Counted from the first letter of the stretch, positions 51,321 to 61,164 are shown. The stretch is DNA of 64,000 nt from CAWUEX02 sp038148375 (GCA_038148375.1 JAYQVH010000011.1:1-64000), one strand, 5' to 3'. Numbers and translations: made by a program. The notes: generated from the sequence alone by a model not told the origin.

Positions 51321-51732
51321 GCCCGTAGTTTGGACAGATGATCGCATTGCTAAACTCAAGAAGCTTTGGGCCGAAGGCCTGACGACGGGTGAAATCGGCA
51401 AACGCTTGGGCGTATCAAAAAATGCCGTCGTAGGCAAAGCGCATCGCTTGGGCCTGAAGAGCCGGCCGTCTCCGATCCGGCGCACGACCAAGAAGGCCGC
51501 GCCGAAAAAAGAAGTCAGCAAGGTTTTCACGCTGGCGGACCTCACCAATCAGACCTGCCGCTGGCCACATGGCGACCCCAAGGAAGACGATTTTCATTTC
51601 TGCGGTAAGCCGGTCGTGCAAGGTAAGCCATACTGCTCCGATCACTGCGAGTACGCGTATGTCGGTTCAAATCGTGGCAGCAGTTCGAGTTCCTCCAGCA
51701 GCAGCGCCAGCCGTACCGTAAGCGCGGCGTAA
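51319..51732 (+). CDS. gcrA: GcrA cell-cycle regulator
   Basis: 137 residues. The N-terminal HTH WTDDRIAKLKKLWAEGLTTG then EIGKRLGVSKNAVVGKAHRLG is the GcrA signature, followed by a basic linker (KSRPSPIRRTTKKAAPKK). The C-terminal region LTNQTCRWPHGDPKEDDFHF then CGKPVVQGKPYCSDHC binds sigma-70 domain 2 in the Caulobacter protein. A Ser-rich tail ends it. GcrA activates promoters with CcrM-methylated GANTC sites. A GACTC site lies at 51237-51241, about 78 bases upstream of the start. The ATG shares two bases with the divergent ModA-like start. Confidence 0.96.
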   Translation: MPVVWTDDRIAKLKKLWAEGLTTGEIGKRLGVSKNAVVGKAHRLGLKSRPSPIRRTTKKAAPKKEVSKVFTLADLTNQTCRWPHGDPKEDDFHFCGKPVVQGKPYCSDHCEYAYVGSNRGSSSSSSSSSASRTVSAA

Positions 51733-51746
51733 TCCCGGCGGAAATG

Positions 51747-52715
51747 TCAGACGACCCGGTGGAGGGGCGGTCTGCCTGCCAGTACCGCTTCCAGATTGTC
51801 GATCGCCAGCATGCCCATGGCCTCCCGTGTCTCTTCAGTGGCACTGCCCAAGTGCGGTAGGAGAAACACATTGTCGAGGTCCCGGTAGCGGATATCCAGG
51901 TCCGGTTCGTTGGTGAAAACGTCCAATCCAGCGGCGCCGATCCGTCCCGACTTCAGCGCGGAAATCAGCGCATCATCATCGACGATCTGACCCCGCGCGG
52001 TGTTCACGACAATGGCGCGCTCCGGCAGTCTCGCGATGCGTTCGGCGTTGAGGAACCCTTCGGTTTCTTTGGTCAGTGGCGCGTGCAAGCTCAAGAATTC
52101 GCTGCGCGTCAGAAATTCGTCCAGGTCGGCGACGTAGGCCGCATCCATTCCGGCGGCGTCCGTAGGACGCCGGTTGTGATAGATCACCTTAAGGCCGAAC
52201 CCGACAGCCCGCCGCGCAACGGCGGCTCCGATACGCCCCATGCCGAAGATGCCGAGTGTCTTGCCCGCGAGATCGGTGCCGATCAGTTGGGTCGGGCGCC
52301 ATCCTGGCCATTCATCTTGACGGACCATTCGCTCGCCGGCGCCGGCGTGACGTGCGGCGCCGAGGAGCAGTAGGAATGCGATGTCGGCGGTGGCCTCCGT
52401 AAGCACGCCGGGCGTGTTGGTGACGATGATACCGCGCGCCTTTGCGGCGTCGAGCGCGACATAATCGTAGCCCACCGAAAAAAGCGAGATCACTTTGACG
52501 CTGTCCGGAAGCGCGGCGATGGCGTCCGCCTCGAGCTTTTCCGCGGGGGAGGCGATCAGCGCATCGGCATCACCCACCAGATCCAAAAGGGAATCCCGGT
52601 CGTAAGCGCGGTCATCGTCGCCCCATATGACATCGAAACCTGAATTCAGGCGGTCTTCGCATGGAACTGGCAGGCGCCGTGTAACGGCAACACGAGGGCG
52701 ATCGGACGTAGACAT
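51747..52715 (-). CDS. D-2-hydroxyacid dehydrogenase (hydroxypyruvate/glyoxylate reductase-like)
   Basis: 322 residues. NAD-binding motif GMGRIGAAVARRA near 155, catalytic Arg in NTARGQIVDDDAL near 240, Glu in VFTNEPD near 267 and His in LPHLGSATEETREAM near 286. This matches the glycerate/hydroxypyruvate dehydrogenase group of 2-HADHs. It acts in the cytoplasm on 2-oxoacids such as glyoxylate or hydroxypyruvate with NAD(P)H. Convergent with gcrA, 14 bases apart. The 364-base region upstream is AT-rich and probably holds its promoter and that of the MBL gene. Confidence 0.92.
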   Translation of the reverse strand: MSTSDRPRVAVTRRLPVPCEDRLNSGFDVIWGDDDRAYDRDSLLDLVGDADALIASPAEKLEADAIAALPDSVKVISLFSVGYDYVALDAAKARGIIVTNTPGVLTEATADIAFLLLLGAARHAGAGERMVRQDEWPGWRPTQLIGTDLAGKTLGIFGMGRIGAAVARRAVGFGLKVIYHNRRPTDAAGMDAAYVADLDEFLTRSEFLSLHAPLTKETEGFLNAERIARLPERAIVVNTARGQIVDDDALISALKSGRIGAAGLDVFTNEPDLDIRYRDLDNVFLLPHLGSATEETREAMGMLAIDNLEAVLAGRPPLHRVV

Positions 52716-53079
52716 AGGTGAATTTCAATCGGTAGGAGCATCATCGAAGCCGAAGTGATCGCACTGTCCTCCGATATCGGTCAAGCATCGCGCTCTGGGA
52801 TGTAGCTTCGGTTGGAGTGAGAGGCTTCAATCGCCGATGCAGCCGGCTCCGGATTCACCCTCCACGGTCCTGGGACGCGAAAAATCCGGCGGATAGAATG
52901 TGTCGTAATAATATACAATAAGTAGTAAATTACTCGTAATAGTATAGTGTATATGCCTGTCGGCAATTAATGTGTATACATGTTCTTTGAGGTCTACCAA
53001 CGTGTTACAAGAAATCGGGGTATTGCCTGTGGTGGAACTCAGGCATAGTCGGTTTTTCGCCTGAACGGATCAGCAGCGC
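52716..53079. promoter_or_regulatory. 364-base divergent promoter region with AT-rich island
   Basis: No gene recognised; a short minus-strand open frame at 52781-52966 has no family character. About 52900-52990 is strikingly AT-rich for this genome and contains overlapping palindromes: AGTAA-A-TTACT (52924-52934) and ATTAC-TC-GTAAT (52929-52940). It lies between the 2-HADH start and the MBL gene start, so it probably drives both and could bind a regulator. Confidence 0.5.
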
Positions 53080-53907
53080 ATGACTTTAGCGGTAAAGTTT
53101 TGGGGAGTAAGAGGCAGCATTGCATGTCCATCGCCACAGCATGTTGTGTATGGCGGGAATACAAGTTGCCTGGAAGTTTACGCTGGAGACAAGCGCATCA
53201 TCCTTGATGCCGGCACCGGTATTCGCCAGCTCGGTAACGATTTCATTCGTGACGGCGTCAAAGAGGGGATGATTCTCCTTACCCATACTCATTGGGATCA
53301 TATCAACGGCTTTCCGTTTTTCGGTCCGGCCTTTTTGCCGCGTAGCCGGTTTGCCATCCACGCGGGTCACTTGCAGGAACTCGGGGGCATCGAAAACGTT
53401 CTTGCCAATCAAATGGCAAACCCGACCTTTCCAGTGCCTTTGGAAGCCCTTCAAGTCGATCTGGACTTTGTGGACTTCGAGGCGGGCGACACCTGGAATA
53501 TCTACGAAGACGTCAAACTTATCACCCAGGGGCTCAACCATCCGAACGGCGCGACAGGGTATAGGATCGAATACGGAGGCAAGTCGATCTGCTATGTCAC
53601 GGATACGGAACATGTGGTCGGTAAGCCCGACGAGCACGTGCTGGCGCTGATCGAGGGCGCCGACCTGGTCGTCTATGACTCCACCTATACCGATGAAGAG
53701 TTCCCGGCCAAGATCGGTTGGGGTCATTCAACGTGGGAAGAAGGTGTCCGCTTGTGCAAGCAGGCCAACGTGAAGCAGCTTGCGATTTTCCATCACGATC
53801 CCGATCACAATGATGACTTCATGCGTGACATTGAGCTTAAAGCCCGGGATGTTTGGGAAGGCAGCCTGGTCGCACGCGAGCAGATGATTCTGACACCGGG
53901 ATCCTAA
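53080..53907 (+). CDS. MBL-fold metallohydrolase
   Basis: 275 residues. The metal-binding HTHWDHINGFPFF near 68 is the HxHxDH motif, with further His and Asp in VTDTEH near 171 and in HHDPDHNDDF near 245. WGVRGSIACPSPQHVVYGGN at the N-terminus is typical of the PhnP/RNase Z-like phosphodiesterase group with a YGGNTSC segment. It probably hydrolyses a phosphodiester. No signal peptide. It stands alone between the AT-rich region and the type I secretion genes. Confidence 0.9.
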   Translation: MTLAVKFWGVRGSIACPSPQHVVYGGNTSCLEVYAGDKRIILDAGTGIRQLGNDFIRDGVKEGMILLTHTHWDHINGFPFFGPAFLPRSRFAIHAGHLQELGGIENVLANQMANPTFPVPLEALQVDLDFVDFEAGDTWNIYEDVKLITQGLNHPNGATGYRIEYGGKSICYVTDTEHVVGKPDEHVLALIEGADLVVYDSTYTDEEFPAKIGWGHSTWEEGVRLCKQANVKQLAIFHHDPDHNDDFMRDIELKARDVWEGSLVAREQMILTPGS

Positions 53908-53953
53908 GCCGTCTTCCCGATTTCATGTCTATAGCGGCGGACGATGTGCGCCT

Positions 53954-55243
53954 CTACCGTTCGCGGAAAGCTTCATTTTTCAGTTTGAGTACCGGCTTAA
54001 TCAAGTAATCCATCACGGATTTCGTGCCGGTTTGAATATCGACGGTTGCGCCCATTCCCGGCGAGATCAAATATCCGTCCTCTCGTTCACCAAGCCAGGG
54101 CTTCGTCGTTTCGATTATCACCTTGAAGTAAGGAGGTGCGTTTTCGGGAACAGTGGAGTCCGGCGCAACCGACACCACTTTGCCGTCGATGCCGCCGTAG
54201 CGCGCGTAATCGTAGGTATCGATTTTTACGGTTGCGGGCTGGCCGGCCTGAACAAACCCCCTGTCCATTGGGTTGAGACGCGCTTCAATGACAAGGGTGT
54301 CTTCGGAGGGGACGATATCCAGGATGGGTTCACCGGGCCGCACCACACCGCCGATCGTGGCGTAGCGCATGTTTTTAACGACGCCGGTAATCGGGCTGCG
54401 GATCGTGGTTCGGGTCTGCTGGTCATTGGCGGTTTCGAGCAGTTCGCGGGTGCGCGCGATGCTGACTTCGGTCTCCCCGAGCTGTTCACGTGCTTCGCGG
54501 GCGAAGCGCAAGTCCAGCTCTTGTATGCGTTCCTGCGCCTCCGCGAGAGCGGCGCGGGCGCGGAGGAGGGCTTCGCTTAAAGCCGCGACTTCCCCTTCGA
54601 GGCTTTCGACCTCGCTCTCAATCTGCAAATGCTCCATGGGTGACTGCAGCTTGTCTTTGAGCAGGTCCTCGGACATCGCGAGCCGTTCGCGCGCCAAACC
54701 TAAGCTGATGCGTACAGCGTTCAGCCGGACTTCGACCTCCTTCACGTCTTGAGACCGCTGCACAGCTTGACCTTCCAAGACCGCCCGGGTGCTGTTCAAC
54801 TCCCGCTGGCGCGCATCATAAGCTTGCTGTTCGGCTGCGACGATGCTCGCAACATTCGCGCCGACATCTGTCGGGAGATCAAGCGGTGTGGTGTTTGCTT
54901 CCGCTTCCAATCGGGCTTTGCGCAACAGCAGGCCGTCCAGGCGTACTTGCAGTTCTTCGACATTGGTCACGGTTCCCGCCAAATCGAGTTGGACCAACGG
55001 CGTGCCTTCCCGCACGGTATCGCCCTCGCGGACGTAAAGCTCGTCGATGATGCCGCCTTCGAGGTGCTGGATCGTTTTTACCCGTCCTTGTGGGACCACT
55101 TCCCCCGGCGCGATTGCAACTTCGTCGAGATGCGCAAACAGCGACCACAGCAGAAACAGGGCAAGTAACGACATGATCGCGTAAGCGACCGTGCGCCAAC
55201 CCGGTGCTTCATGCTGGTCTAATAAGTCGTCAAGTTGACTCAT
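53954..55243 (-). CDS. Type I secretion adaptor (HlyD family)
   Basis: 429 residues. One N-terminal membrane segment (TVAYAIMSLLALFLLWSLFA near 18-37) is followed by a lipoyl half (VAIAPGEVVPQGRVKTIQHL), a long coiled coil at about 125-280, the second lipoyl half (IRSPITGVVKNMRYATIGG) and the HlyD C-terminal region with IDTYDYARYGG. It bridges the ABC transporter at 55262 to a TolC-type outer-membrane protein. It follows the ABC gene by 18 bases on the minus strand. No toxin or RTX substrate gene is seen in the window. Confidence 0.93.
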   Translation of the reverse strand: MSQLDDLLDQHEAPGWRTVAYAIMSLLALFLLWSLFAHLDEVAIAPGEVVPQGRVKTIQHLEGGIIDELYVREGDTVREGTPLVQLDLAGTVTNVEELQVRLDGLLLRKARLEAEANTTPLDLPTDVGANVASIVAAEQQAYDARQRELNSTRAVLEGQAVQRSQDVKEVEVRLNAVRISLGLARERLAMSEDLLKDKLQSPMEHLQIESEVESLEGEVAALSEALLRARAALAEAQERIQELDLRFAREAREQLGETEVSIARTRELLETANDQQTRTTIRSPITGVVKNMRYATIGGVVRPGEPILDIVPSEDTLVIEARLNPMDRGFVQAGQPATVKIDTYDYARYGGIDGKVVSVAPDSTVPENAPPYFKVIIETTKPWLGEREDGYLISPGMGATVDIQTGTKSVMDYLIKPVLKLKNEAFRER

Positions 55244-55261
55244 CCGGACATCGTCCTTGAG

Positions 55262-57079
55262 TTATTCCGCCGGGCGCGCTGTTTTCGCGGCCGGCGGACC
55301 ATCTACCTTTTTCAAGGGAATGGCGACAGGTTTCGATTGTTGCTGCGTTTCGGCCCGTTTCTTGGCCAAGGCCTCCATCACCTTTTGAGTCGGCCCGGCC
55401 ATCTGGATGCGGCCGTGATCCATGATGATCACGTTGTTGCATGCTTGCAGAAGCACCGGGCTGTGGGTGACCAGGATAATGGTATGCGACGCACCCAGTT
55501 CAGCGAGTGTCGCGCGCAGGTTCGCTTCCGCGTCCTTATCAAGACTGCCGGACGGTTCGTCCATCACAATGACCGGCGGGTCGCCGACAAGGGCGCGCGC
55601 AATCGCGATGCGCTGGCGCATCCCGCCCGATAGGAGTGACCCCGCTTCGCCCACCTGGGTGCCATAGCCGTCCTGGAGATCGGTCAGCAAGTCATGCGCC
55701 TGGGCGAGCTTGGCGGCGCGCACGATCTCCTCATCGGGTGCGTCTGGATGGGTTTGCGCGATGTTGTCTTTGACCGTCCCGTTAAACAGGACGCATTCCT
55801 GAGGCACGTAGCCGATCCACTTTGCCAGCGCGCCGCGGGAAAACTGTTTGATGTCCGCGCCGTCAAGCAGTACACGCCCGCTCACGGGGCGGTAGAGGCC
55901 GAGCAGCAGTTTCAGCAGTGTGGTCTTGCCGCTGCCGTTCGCCCCCATGATCGCGGTTACACCTCCCGGTGCAATGTCGAGTTTAATACCGTCAACCACG
56001 GGCGGTGCGTTCTCACTGTATCTGAAAGCGGTATCCTCGAATGTGATGCGGCCTTTGGGGCGTTCCAACGCAATGACGTTTTCGGTCTTGTCCTCAACTT
56101 CGGCGAAAACTTTTCCCAGACGTTCTACGGATTGTCCGAACGAGACGTAATTACGCCACGCGCCGACGAGTTGGTTCAGCGGCCCGAGCAATCTTCCGCT
56201 CAGCATGTTCGCGGCGATCAGACCGCCGATTGTCAAATTTTGGTTCATGATCGCTAAGGCGCCGACTGTTGTCATCGCGACTGTCGTGAACATCGTCAGA
56301 GCATGCCCCGCGTTGACAAAGGCATCCGTCTTGGTCCCGCGGATGATCGATTGCTTGATGGCCTCGGCCTGCCGGTCTTCCCAGTGGGGGCGCAAATGCC
56401 CGGCCATATCCAACGCTTTGATCGTGCTCCGCCCCATAATCATTTCGGATATCAAGCCGTCCCGGCTGATGACTTTCGTTTTCTCCTCTTCGGCGGCGGC
56501 GGCGACGATCTTTCCGGAGCGCCAGGCCAGCACGAGAAAAACCGCGAATACGATGACCAGGACCCAGGCTACAGGCCAGGCAATGAGGAACACAACCGAT
56601 AAAAACAAAATCGCAAAGGGCAGGTCTGCACACAGAATTGCGGACGCGCCCGAAAGCGTGTTGCGGACGGCTTCTACATCGCGGAACAACAATTGCCAGT
56701 AGGAGGCCGGGCGGCTTTCGAGGTTACGCAGCGGCAAAGCCATGATCTTCTCGAATAATCGACGCCCGACGGAAACGTCGAGTTTCAATGCGACGCTTTG
56801 CATCACCTTGGCGCGCGTCTGGCGTAGAATAAAGTCAAAAGCGATGACGATTACCATCCCGATGACCAAGCCTTGCAGCGTGGTCAGGCCGGCGTGGAAG
56901 ACGACCCGATCGTAGACCTGAAGCACAAACACCGGGACCGCGACAGCGATCAGATTGACGAAAAGGGATACCGTCAGAACTTCCTTGAACATTGGTTTCA
57001 AAGGGTCAAGGAACTTCTTGAGCCAGGCACGGTCCGCGTGGGCGAAAAAGCCGCCAGATTTGGTCAGGTCTTGTGACAT
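55262..57079 (-). CDS. Type I secretion permease/ATPase
   Basis: 605 residues. Six membrane helices in the first 320 residues, without an extra N-terminal peptidase domain. Walker A MGANGSGKTTLLK near 381, Q-loop in YVPQECVLFNG, signature LLSGGMRQRIAIARALVG near 484 and Walker B VIVMDEPSGSLD near 504, then switch His in LVTHS. The C-terminal tail is basic and Pro/Ala-rich. It drives export of an unfolded protein substrate through adaptor and outer-membrane channel. The CHASE2 cyclase gene starts 134 bases away on the other strand. Confidence 0.95.
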   Translation of the reverse strand: MSQDLTKSGGFFAHADRAWLKKFLDPLKPMFKEVLTVSLFVNLIAVAVPVFVLQVYDRVVFHAGLTTLQGLVIGMVIVIAFDFILRQTRAKVMQSVALKLDVSVGRRLFEKIMALPLRNLESRPASYWQLLFRDVEAVRNTLSGASAILCADLPFAILFLSVVFLIAWPVAWVLVIVFAVFLVLAWRSGKIVAAAAEEEKTKVISRDGLISEMIMGRSTIKALDMAGHLRPHWEDRQAEAIKQSIIRGTKTDAFVNAGHALTMFTTVAMTTVGALAIMNQNLTIGGLIAANMLSGRLLGPLNQLVGAWRNYVSFGQSVERLGKVFAEVEDKTENVIALERPKGRITFEDTAFRYSENAPPVVDGIKLDIAPGGVTAIMGANGSGKTTLLKLLLGLYRPVSGRVLLDGADIKQFSRGALAKWIGYVPQECVLFNGTVKDNIAQTHPDAPDEEIVRAAKLAQAHDLLTDLQDGYGTQVGEAGSLLSGGMRQRIAIARALVGDPPVIVMDEPSGSLDKDAEANLRATLAELGASHTIILVTHSPVLLQACNNVIIMDHGRIQMAGPTQKVMEALAKKRAETQQQSKPVAIPLKKVDGPPAAKTARPAE

Positions 57080-57213
57080 GTCTGATTTATAACCTTTTTT
57101 CCCGGTTTTGGCAGCGCCTTCGGCAGGTGCGCCGAAAACAATGAAAACTCTGTCGCCGCCGCGGCGGAGCCGGTAGGGTATCCCGAAACGTCCAGGCGCC
57201 AGGGGGAGTTTGG

Positions 57214-59580
57214 GTGCGCGACGACACGGTCACACAAACTGAACGCGGTCAAAAAAGGGCCAAGGCAGAGTCCGCCGGAGCGGCGGGTCTGAGCCGCTTT
57301 TTCTCGTTTCGTGTTTGGGGGAGGTGGATTAACCGTTCCCTCATTCAGACTGGGCGGCTGACCACGCTCCTTGCTCTCGTCGGATTGGTCGCTCTGCGCA
57401 ACGAAGATCCGGAATTTATGCGTCTGATCCGGGCCAAGACGTTCGATACCTATCAGCAGCTGAAGCCACGTCCTTACATGGGGGCGAACAGTCAGGTCGT
57501 GGTCATCGACTTAGATGAGGCCAGTCTTGACGAATTTGGGCAGTGGCCCTGGCCGCGGACACGGTGGGCTGAACTTGTTAAAACTCTTACGGCCATGGGC
57601 GCGTCCGCAGTCGCCTTTGACATCGTTTTTCCCGAAGAAGATACAACGTCCGCGGCAAACCTGGCGGACACCATCCCGGGACTAACCGACGAAACCCGAA
57701 ACCTTTTAAAAAGTGTCCCGACCAACGATGACCTGTTTGCCGCCGCAATCAAAGAGAGCGGTATTGTTGTGATGGGACACACGCCCTTGACCGTCGAACG
57801 TTCGGTGGTGGGGTACACGCGCAGTTCCCTGCGTGGGCAACTGGGTGCCGATCCGACGCCATGGGTCGAGAACCACCGCTTCATTCTTCGCAATGTCGAG
57901 GTGTTGGACCGCGCTGCCGAAGGGCGTGGCGTGTTCAGCGCCGCCGAGGACCGCCTTGACGGTATTGTCCGGCGCATACCCATGCTGGTCGCCAGTCCTA
58001 GAGGGATTTTTCCATCCCTGTCGCTTGAGTCGATCCGCGTTCACTTGGGCGCCCGCAATGTTATCGTCGAAACGGACGAGAACGACGGCGTTCAACGTGT
58101 CATCCTGCAAAAGCTTCGGCCGACCCGGGAAAACATCGAGATTTCGGTCGACCGCAATGCACGCGTCTGGGTCTATTACACGCCCAACAGTGAATACAAA
58201 AATAATTACATTTCTGCCGCCTCGGTCCTGGCCGGACGTGTGGATGAGAGTGCGGTGAAGGGAAAAATCGCCCTGATCGGCACGTCGTCGCAGGGCCTAT
58301 TCGATGTGCGCGCCACGCCACTTGATCCCGTGCTTCCGGGTGTCGAGGTTCACGCCAACATCATTGAAAACGTATTTAACGGTACGCAGTTGACCCGGCT
58401 TGATATCGCCGACGGTTACGAAGTGCTCGCCGCCATCACCATCGGCTTGGTGATGATCATTATCACGCCTCTGCTTGGCGCCCGCTGGTCGATGATCGTA
58501 TTCGTCGCCGGTACCGTGGCGATGATCTGGTTTTCCTGGAACGCTTTCGACCAGCGCCTTGAGTTATGGGACCCTGGCTTCCCGGTCATCGTTGCAATTC
58601 TGTTCTACGCCTTTTTGACCTATGCCGCCTTCACACGGGAGGAAGCGCAGCGAAAGCAGGTGCGCTCGGCGTTTGGCCAATACCTGTCACCTGATCTCGT
58701 GAAGAAGCTCGCGGACGATCCTGACCAGCTTACGCTTGGCGGGGAAATGCGCGAGATGACCTTTATGTTTTGCGATGTGCGCGGCTTCACATCGATATCC
58801 GAATTATTCGATGCCCAGGGTCTGACAAGCCTGATCAACCGGTTCCTGACACCCATGACGAACGTCATCTTGGCCAACAACGGCACCATCGACAAATACA
58901 TGGGCGATTGCATCATGGCATTCTGGAATGCGCCTCTCTTGGATGAAGACCATTCCCGCGATGCCTGTGCGTCGGCGCTGCGTATGATTGAGGAGCTCAA
59001 AGAGGTCAACGATGGGCTGGAAAAAGATGCACAAGACGAGGGGCGCGAGCACCGGCCCATCAACATCGGCATCGGCCTGAATTCTGGCGAGGCGTGTGTC
59101 GGCAACATGGGGTCCGAGCAAAGGTTCGATTACTCGGTTCTTGGCGACAATGTGAACTTGGCCTCCCGTTTAGAGGGGCAGTCGAAAACCTACGGCGTGA
59201 CGATCGTGCTCGGTGATAACACGGTGGCATTGGCGCCTGATTACGCAACGTTGGAGCTTGATCTGATCAAGGTGAAAGGCAAGACGGAAGCGGTGCGTAT
59301 TTTCGCATTGCTCGGTACGCCGGAGGTAGCGCGATCAGACGCCTTCCAGCAGCTCCGTGATCTGCATTTGCACGTATTGGAGCGGTATCGCGCTCAGGAT
59401 TGGGCGGGTGCGCGCGATGCGATTGCCAAGGCAAACGATCTGATCGCGCAAATGGATGGGCAGGGACTTGTTCATGAACTTCCGGCGTTTTACCGCCTTT
59501 ACGAGGAGCGGATGGTTCAATTTGAGCAGGCCCCGCCGCCGGCGGACTGGGACGGTGTATTCGTGGCGACGAGCAAGTAG
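57214..59580 (+). CDS. CHASE2 domain adenylate/guanylate cyclase
   Basis: 788 residues from a GTG with AGGGGGAG upstream. An N-terminal membrane segment (TLLALVGLVAL near 50) is followed by a large extracytoplasmic CHASE2 domain (about 60-400; for example VVVIDLDEASLDEFGQWPWP), three membrane helices (about 400-475) and a class III cyclase domain (about 510-710) with FCDVRGFTS and YMGDCIMAF supplying the metal Asp residues, and VLGDNVNLASRLEG. The 70-residue tail is helical. It makes cAMP (or cGMP) in response to an outside signal. It is convergent with the TolC gene and flanked by type I secretion genes. Confidence 0.93.
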   Translation: MRDDTVTQTERGQKRAKAESAGAAGLSRFFSFRVWGRWINRSLIQTGRLTTLLALVGLVALRNEDPEFMRLIRAKTFDTYQQLKPRPYMGANSQVVVIDLDEASLDEFGQWPWPRTRWAELVKTLTAMGASAVAFDIVFPEEDTTSAANLADTIPGLTDETRNLLKSVPTNDDLFAAAIKESGIVVMGHTPLTVERSVVGYTRSSLRGQLGADPTPWVENHRFILRNVEVLDRAAEGRGVFSAAEDRLDGIVRRIPMLVASPRGIFPSLSLESIRVHLGARNVIVETDENDGVQRVILQKLRPTRENIEISVDRNARVWVYYTPNSEYKNNYISAASVLAGRVDESAVKGKIALIGTSSQGLFDVRATPLDPVLPGVEVHANIIENVFNGTQLTRLDIADGYEVLAAITIGLVMIIITPLLGARWSMIVFVAGTVAMIWFSWNAFDQRLELWDPGFPVIVAILFYAFLTYAAFTREEAQRKQVRSAFGQYLSPDLVKKLADDPDQLTLGGEMREMTFMFCDVRGFTSISELFDAQGLTSLINRFLTPMTNVILANNGTIDKYMGDCIMAFWNAPLLDEDHSRDACASALRMIEELKEVNDGLEKDAQDEGREHRPINIGIGLNSGEACVGNMGSEQRFDYSVLGDNVNLASRLEGQSKTYGVTIVLGDNTVALAPDYATLELDLIKVKGKTEAVRIFALLGTPEVARSDAFQQLRDLHLHVLERYRAQDWAGARDAIAKANDLIAQMDGQGLVHELPAFYRLYEERMVQFEQAPPPADWDGVFVATSK

Positions 59581-59602
59581 TCCCCGGCGTCCTTGCCGCG
59601 GT

Positions 59603-60928
59603 TCAGCGCACGCTCTGCGGTAAAACCTGCTCGAGCCGTCCCATCGCAAGCAGCAACTGGTATCCGGCCACGCGGGCGTCAAACAATGCGGACGTATAAT
59701 TGATCCGCGCATTGAAGACTTCGTTTTCCGCATCCAGCACATTGAGTGCGGTTTCGCGTCCGCTTTCACGCAGCCGTTCACGGCTCTGGAAGACTTCGGA
59801 CGCGATATTCACCGCGTTTTCAAGCAACTCCACCCGTTCGCGCGCCGTGACCAGTGCTTGCCATGCCAGCCGGGTCTGTTCCTCGACCTTCCGTCTGGTC
59901 TGGACGTAATCGCTTTGCCGCGCTTGGTACAAATAGGCTGCGCCTTTGCTGCGCGACGTCGTGCCCAACCCGCCAAACAGGTTCCAATTGGCCCGCAACT
60001 TAAGGGAATAGTCGCGGCGAATGCCCGGCACGCCGTTGAAATCATCCTCGTAATTCCCTTCGGCGACGAGGTCGATGCTCGGATAGTACTCTGACTGAAT
60101 TCCATCCCGTGTTTCGTCAGCGATTTCGATCTGCCTTTGACTCGTCAGCACGGCCGGGTTTTCCGACAACGCGATCCCGATGGCATCATCGACGGAGTCC
60201 GGCAGCAACTGGGTCGGCGGCGTGGGCATGCGCATCGTGCCGACTTCGGGCGGGTGGCTGAAAACCTGTAAGTACCGCGAGCGAGCATCCTCAAGCGCGC
60301 CTTGAACGAAGACCTTTCTTTCGAGCGCGATCTGCAAACGTGATTTCGCTTGCAGCACGTCGACCGCAATCCCGGAGCCGCGCCGGACGCGTTCGTCTTC
60401 CAAATTCAATTGGCGCCGGATGTTTTCTTCGTTCTGACTGGACAGTTCGAGCAATTGCGTTTGCCGCAGCACGTCGAGGTATGACGAAATGCCCTCGAAC
60501 ATGACGGTCTGCCGGACGCTGGTCAGCGTGTAGTCTGCAACTTGTTGCTGTAGCTTCGCCGATGCCCGGTTGGAGGATCTGAAGCCGCCATCATAAATAT
60601 TCTGGGTAAGCGATAAGCCCCAGGTTTCGGTCCCGCTTTCCAGCGGGCCTCCGGGTGTGGATCTCAGCGCTTCGGTGCTTACCCGTTCTTGTCCTGCGTC
60701 GGCTGTTAAGTCCAGGGAAGGCAGAAACGGTGAAACCGAAGCGCGAACGTCTTGCTGGGCAGAACGGACCTGAAATTCGTTGGATTGAATCAGTGGATGC
60801 GTGCGGACAAGATCCGAGAGTTCATCCCGTAACGGAGCCGAATGGGCGTGATACGGCGGGACGCCAATCGCGAGCGCAAGCATCGCCGGTGGCAATAGTC
60901 TGATTAAGTCCGAATTGGATCGTGCCAA
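59603..60928 (-). CDS. TolC-family outer-membrane protein, type I secretion partner
   Basis: 441 residues with a signal-like N-terminus (LLPPAMLALAIGVPPYHAHS). The body shows two repeats of long amphipathic helices and beta strands, as in TolC: SPFLPSLDLTADAGQERVST, NIYDGGFRSSNRASAKLQQQ and the mirrored YYPSIDLVAEGNYEDDF, NLFGGLGTTSRSKGAAYLYQ. Three monomers would form an outer-membrane channel-tunnel. On the minus strand, separated from the adaptor and ABC genes by the cyclase gene. A second TolC-like protein is at 62344. Confidence 0.92.
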   Translation of the reverse strand: MARSNSDLIRLLPPAMLALAIGVPPYHAHSAPLRDELSDLVRTHPLIQSNEFQVRSAQQDVRASVSPFLPSLDLTADAGQERVSTEALRSTPGGPLESGTETWGLSLTQNIYDGGFRSSNRASAKLQQQVADYTLTSVRQTVMFEGISSYLDVLRQTQLLELSSQNEENIRRQLNLEDERVRRGSGIAVDVLQAKSRLQIALERKVFVQGALEDARSRYLQVFSHPPEVGTMRMPTPPTQLLPDSVDDAIGIALSENPAVLTSQRQIEIADETRDGIQSEYYPSIDLVAEGNYEDDFNGVPGIRRDYSLKLRANWNLFGGLGTTSRSKGAAYLYQARQSDYVQTRRKVEEQTRLAWQALVTARERVELLENAVNIASEVFQSRERLRESGRETALNVLDAENEVFNARINYTSALFDARVAGYQLLLAMGRLEQVLPQSVR

Positions 60929-61081
60929 GGCGCGCGTTTCCCCTCATTCGCCCTTCGCTTGAAAGCGGTAAGCGCTGAATTCCGTTTATATCTCAATACT
61001 TTGAACGCGGTCAAACGATTGAGCCCGCGAAAACCCGCAGTTTTAAGCGGTCCAAACGGGAATACGAGCCTGCAGGGAGAA

Positions 61082-61156
<75 letters not shown>

Positions 61157-61164
61157 ACACCGCT

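Noticed and set aside
51321..51548. Longer start of the ModA-like gene
   Set aside because: This part is fully antisense to gcrA and gives a polar Arg/Ser-rich leader before the signal peptide.
52781..52966. Minus-strand open frame of 61 codons in the AT-rich island
   Set aside because: No family character and located in a likely promoter. Judged a chance frame.
61021..61080. Terminator downstream of the two tRNAs
   Set aside because: The GC-rich segments (CCCGCG and CCCGCAG) are not complementary to each other, so no stem could be supported.
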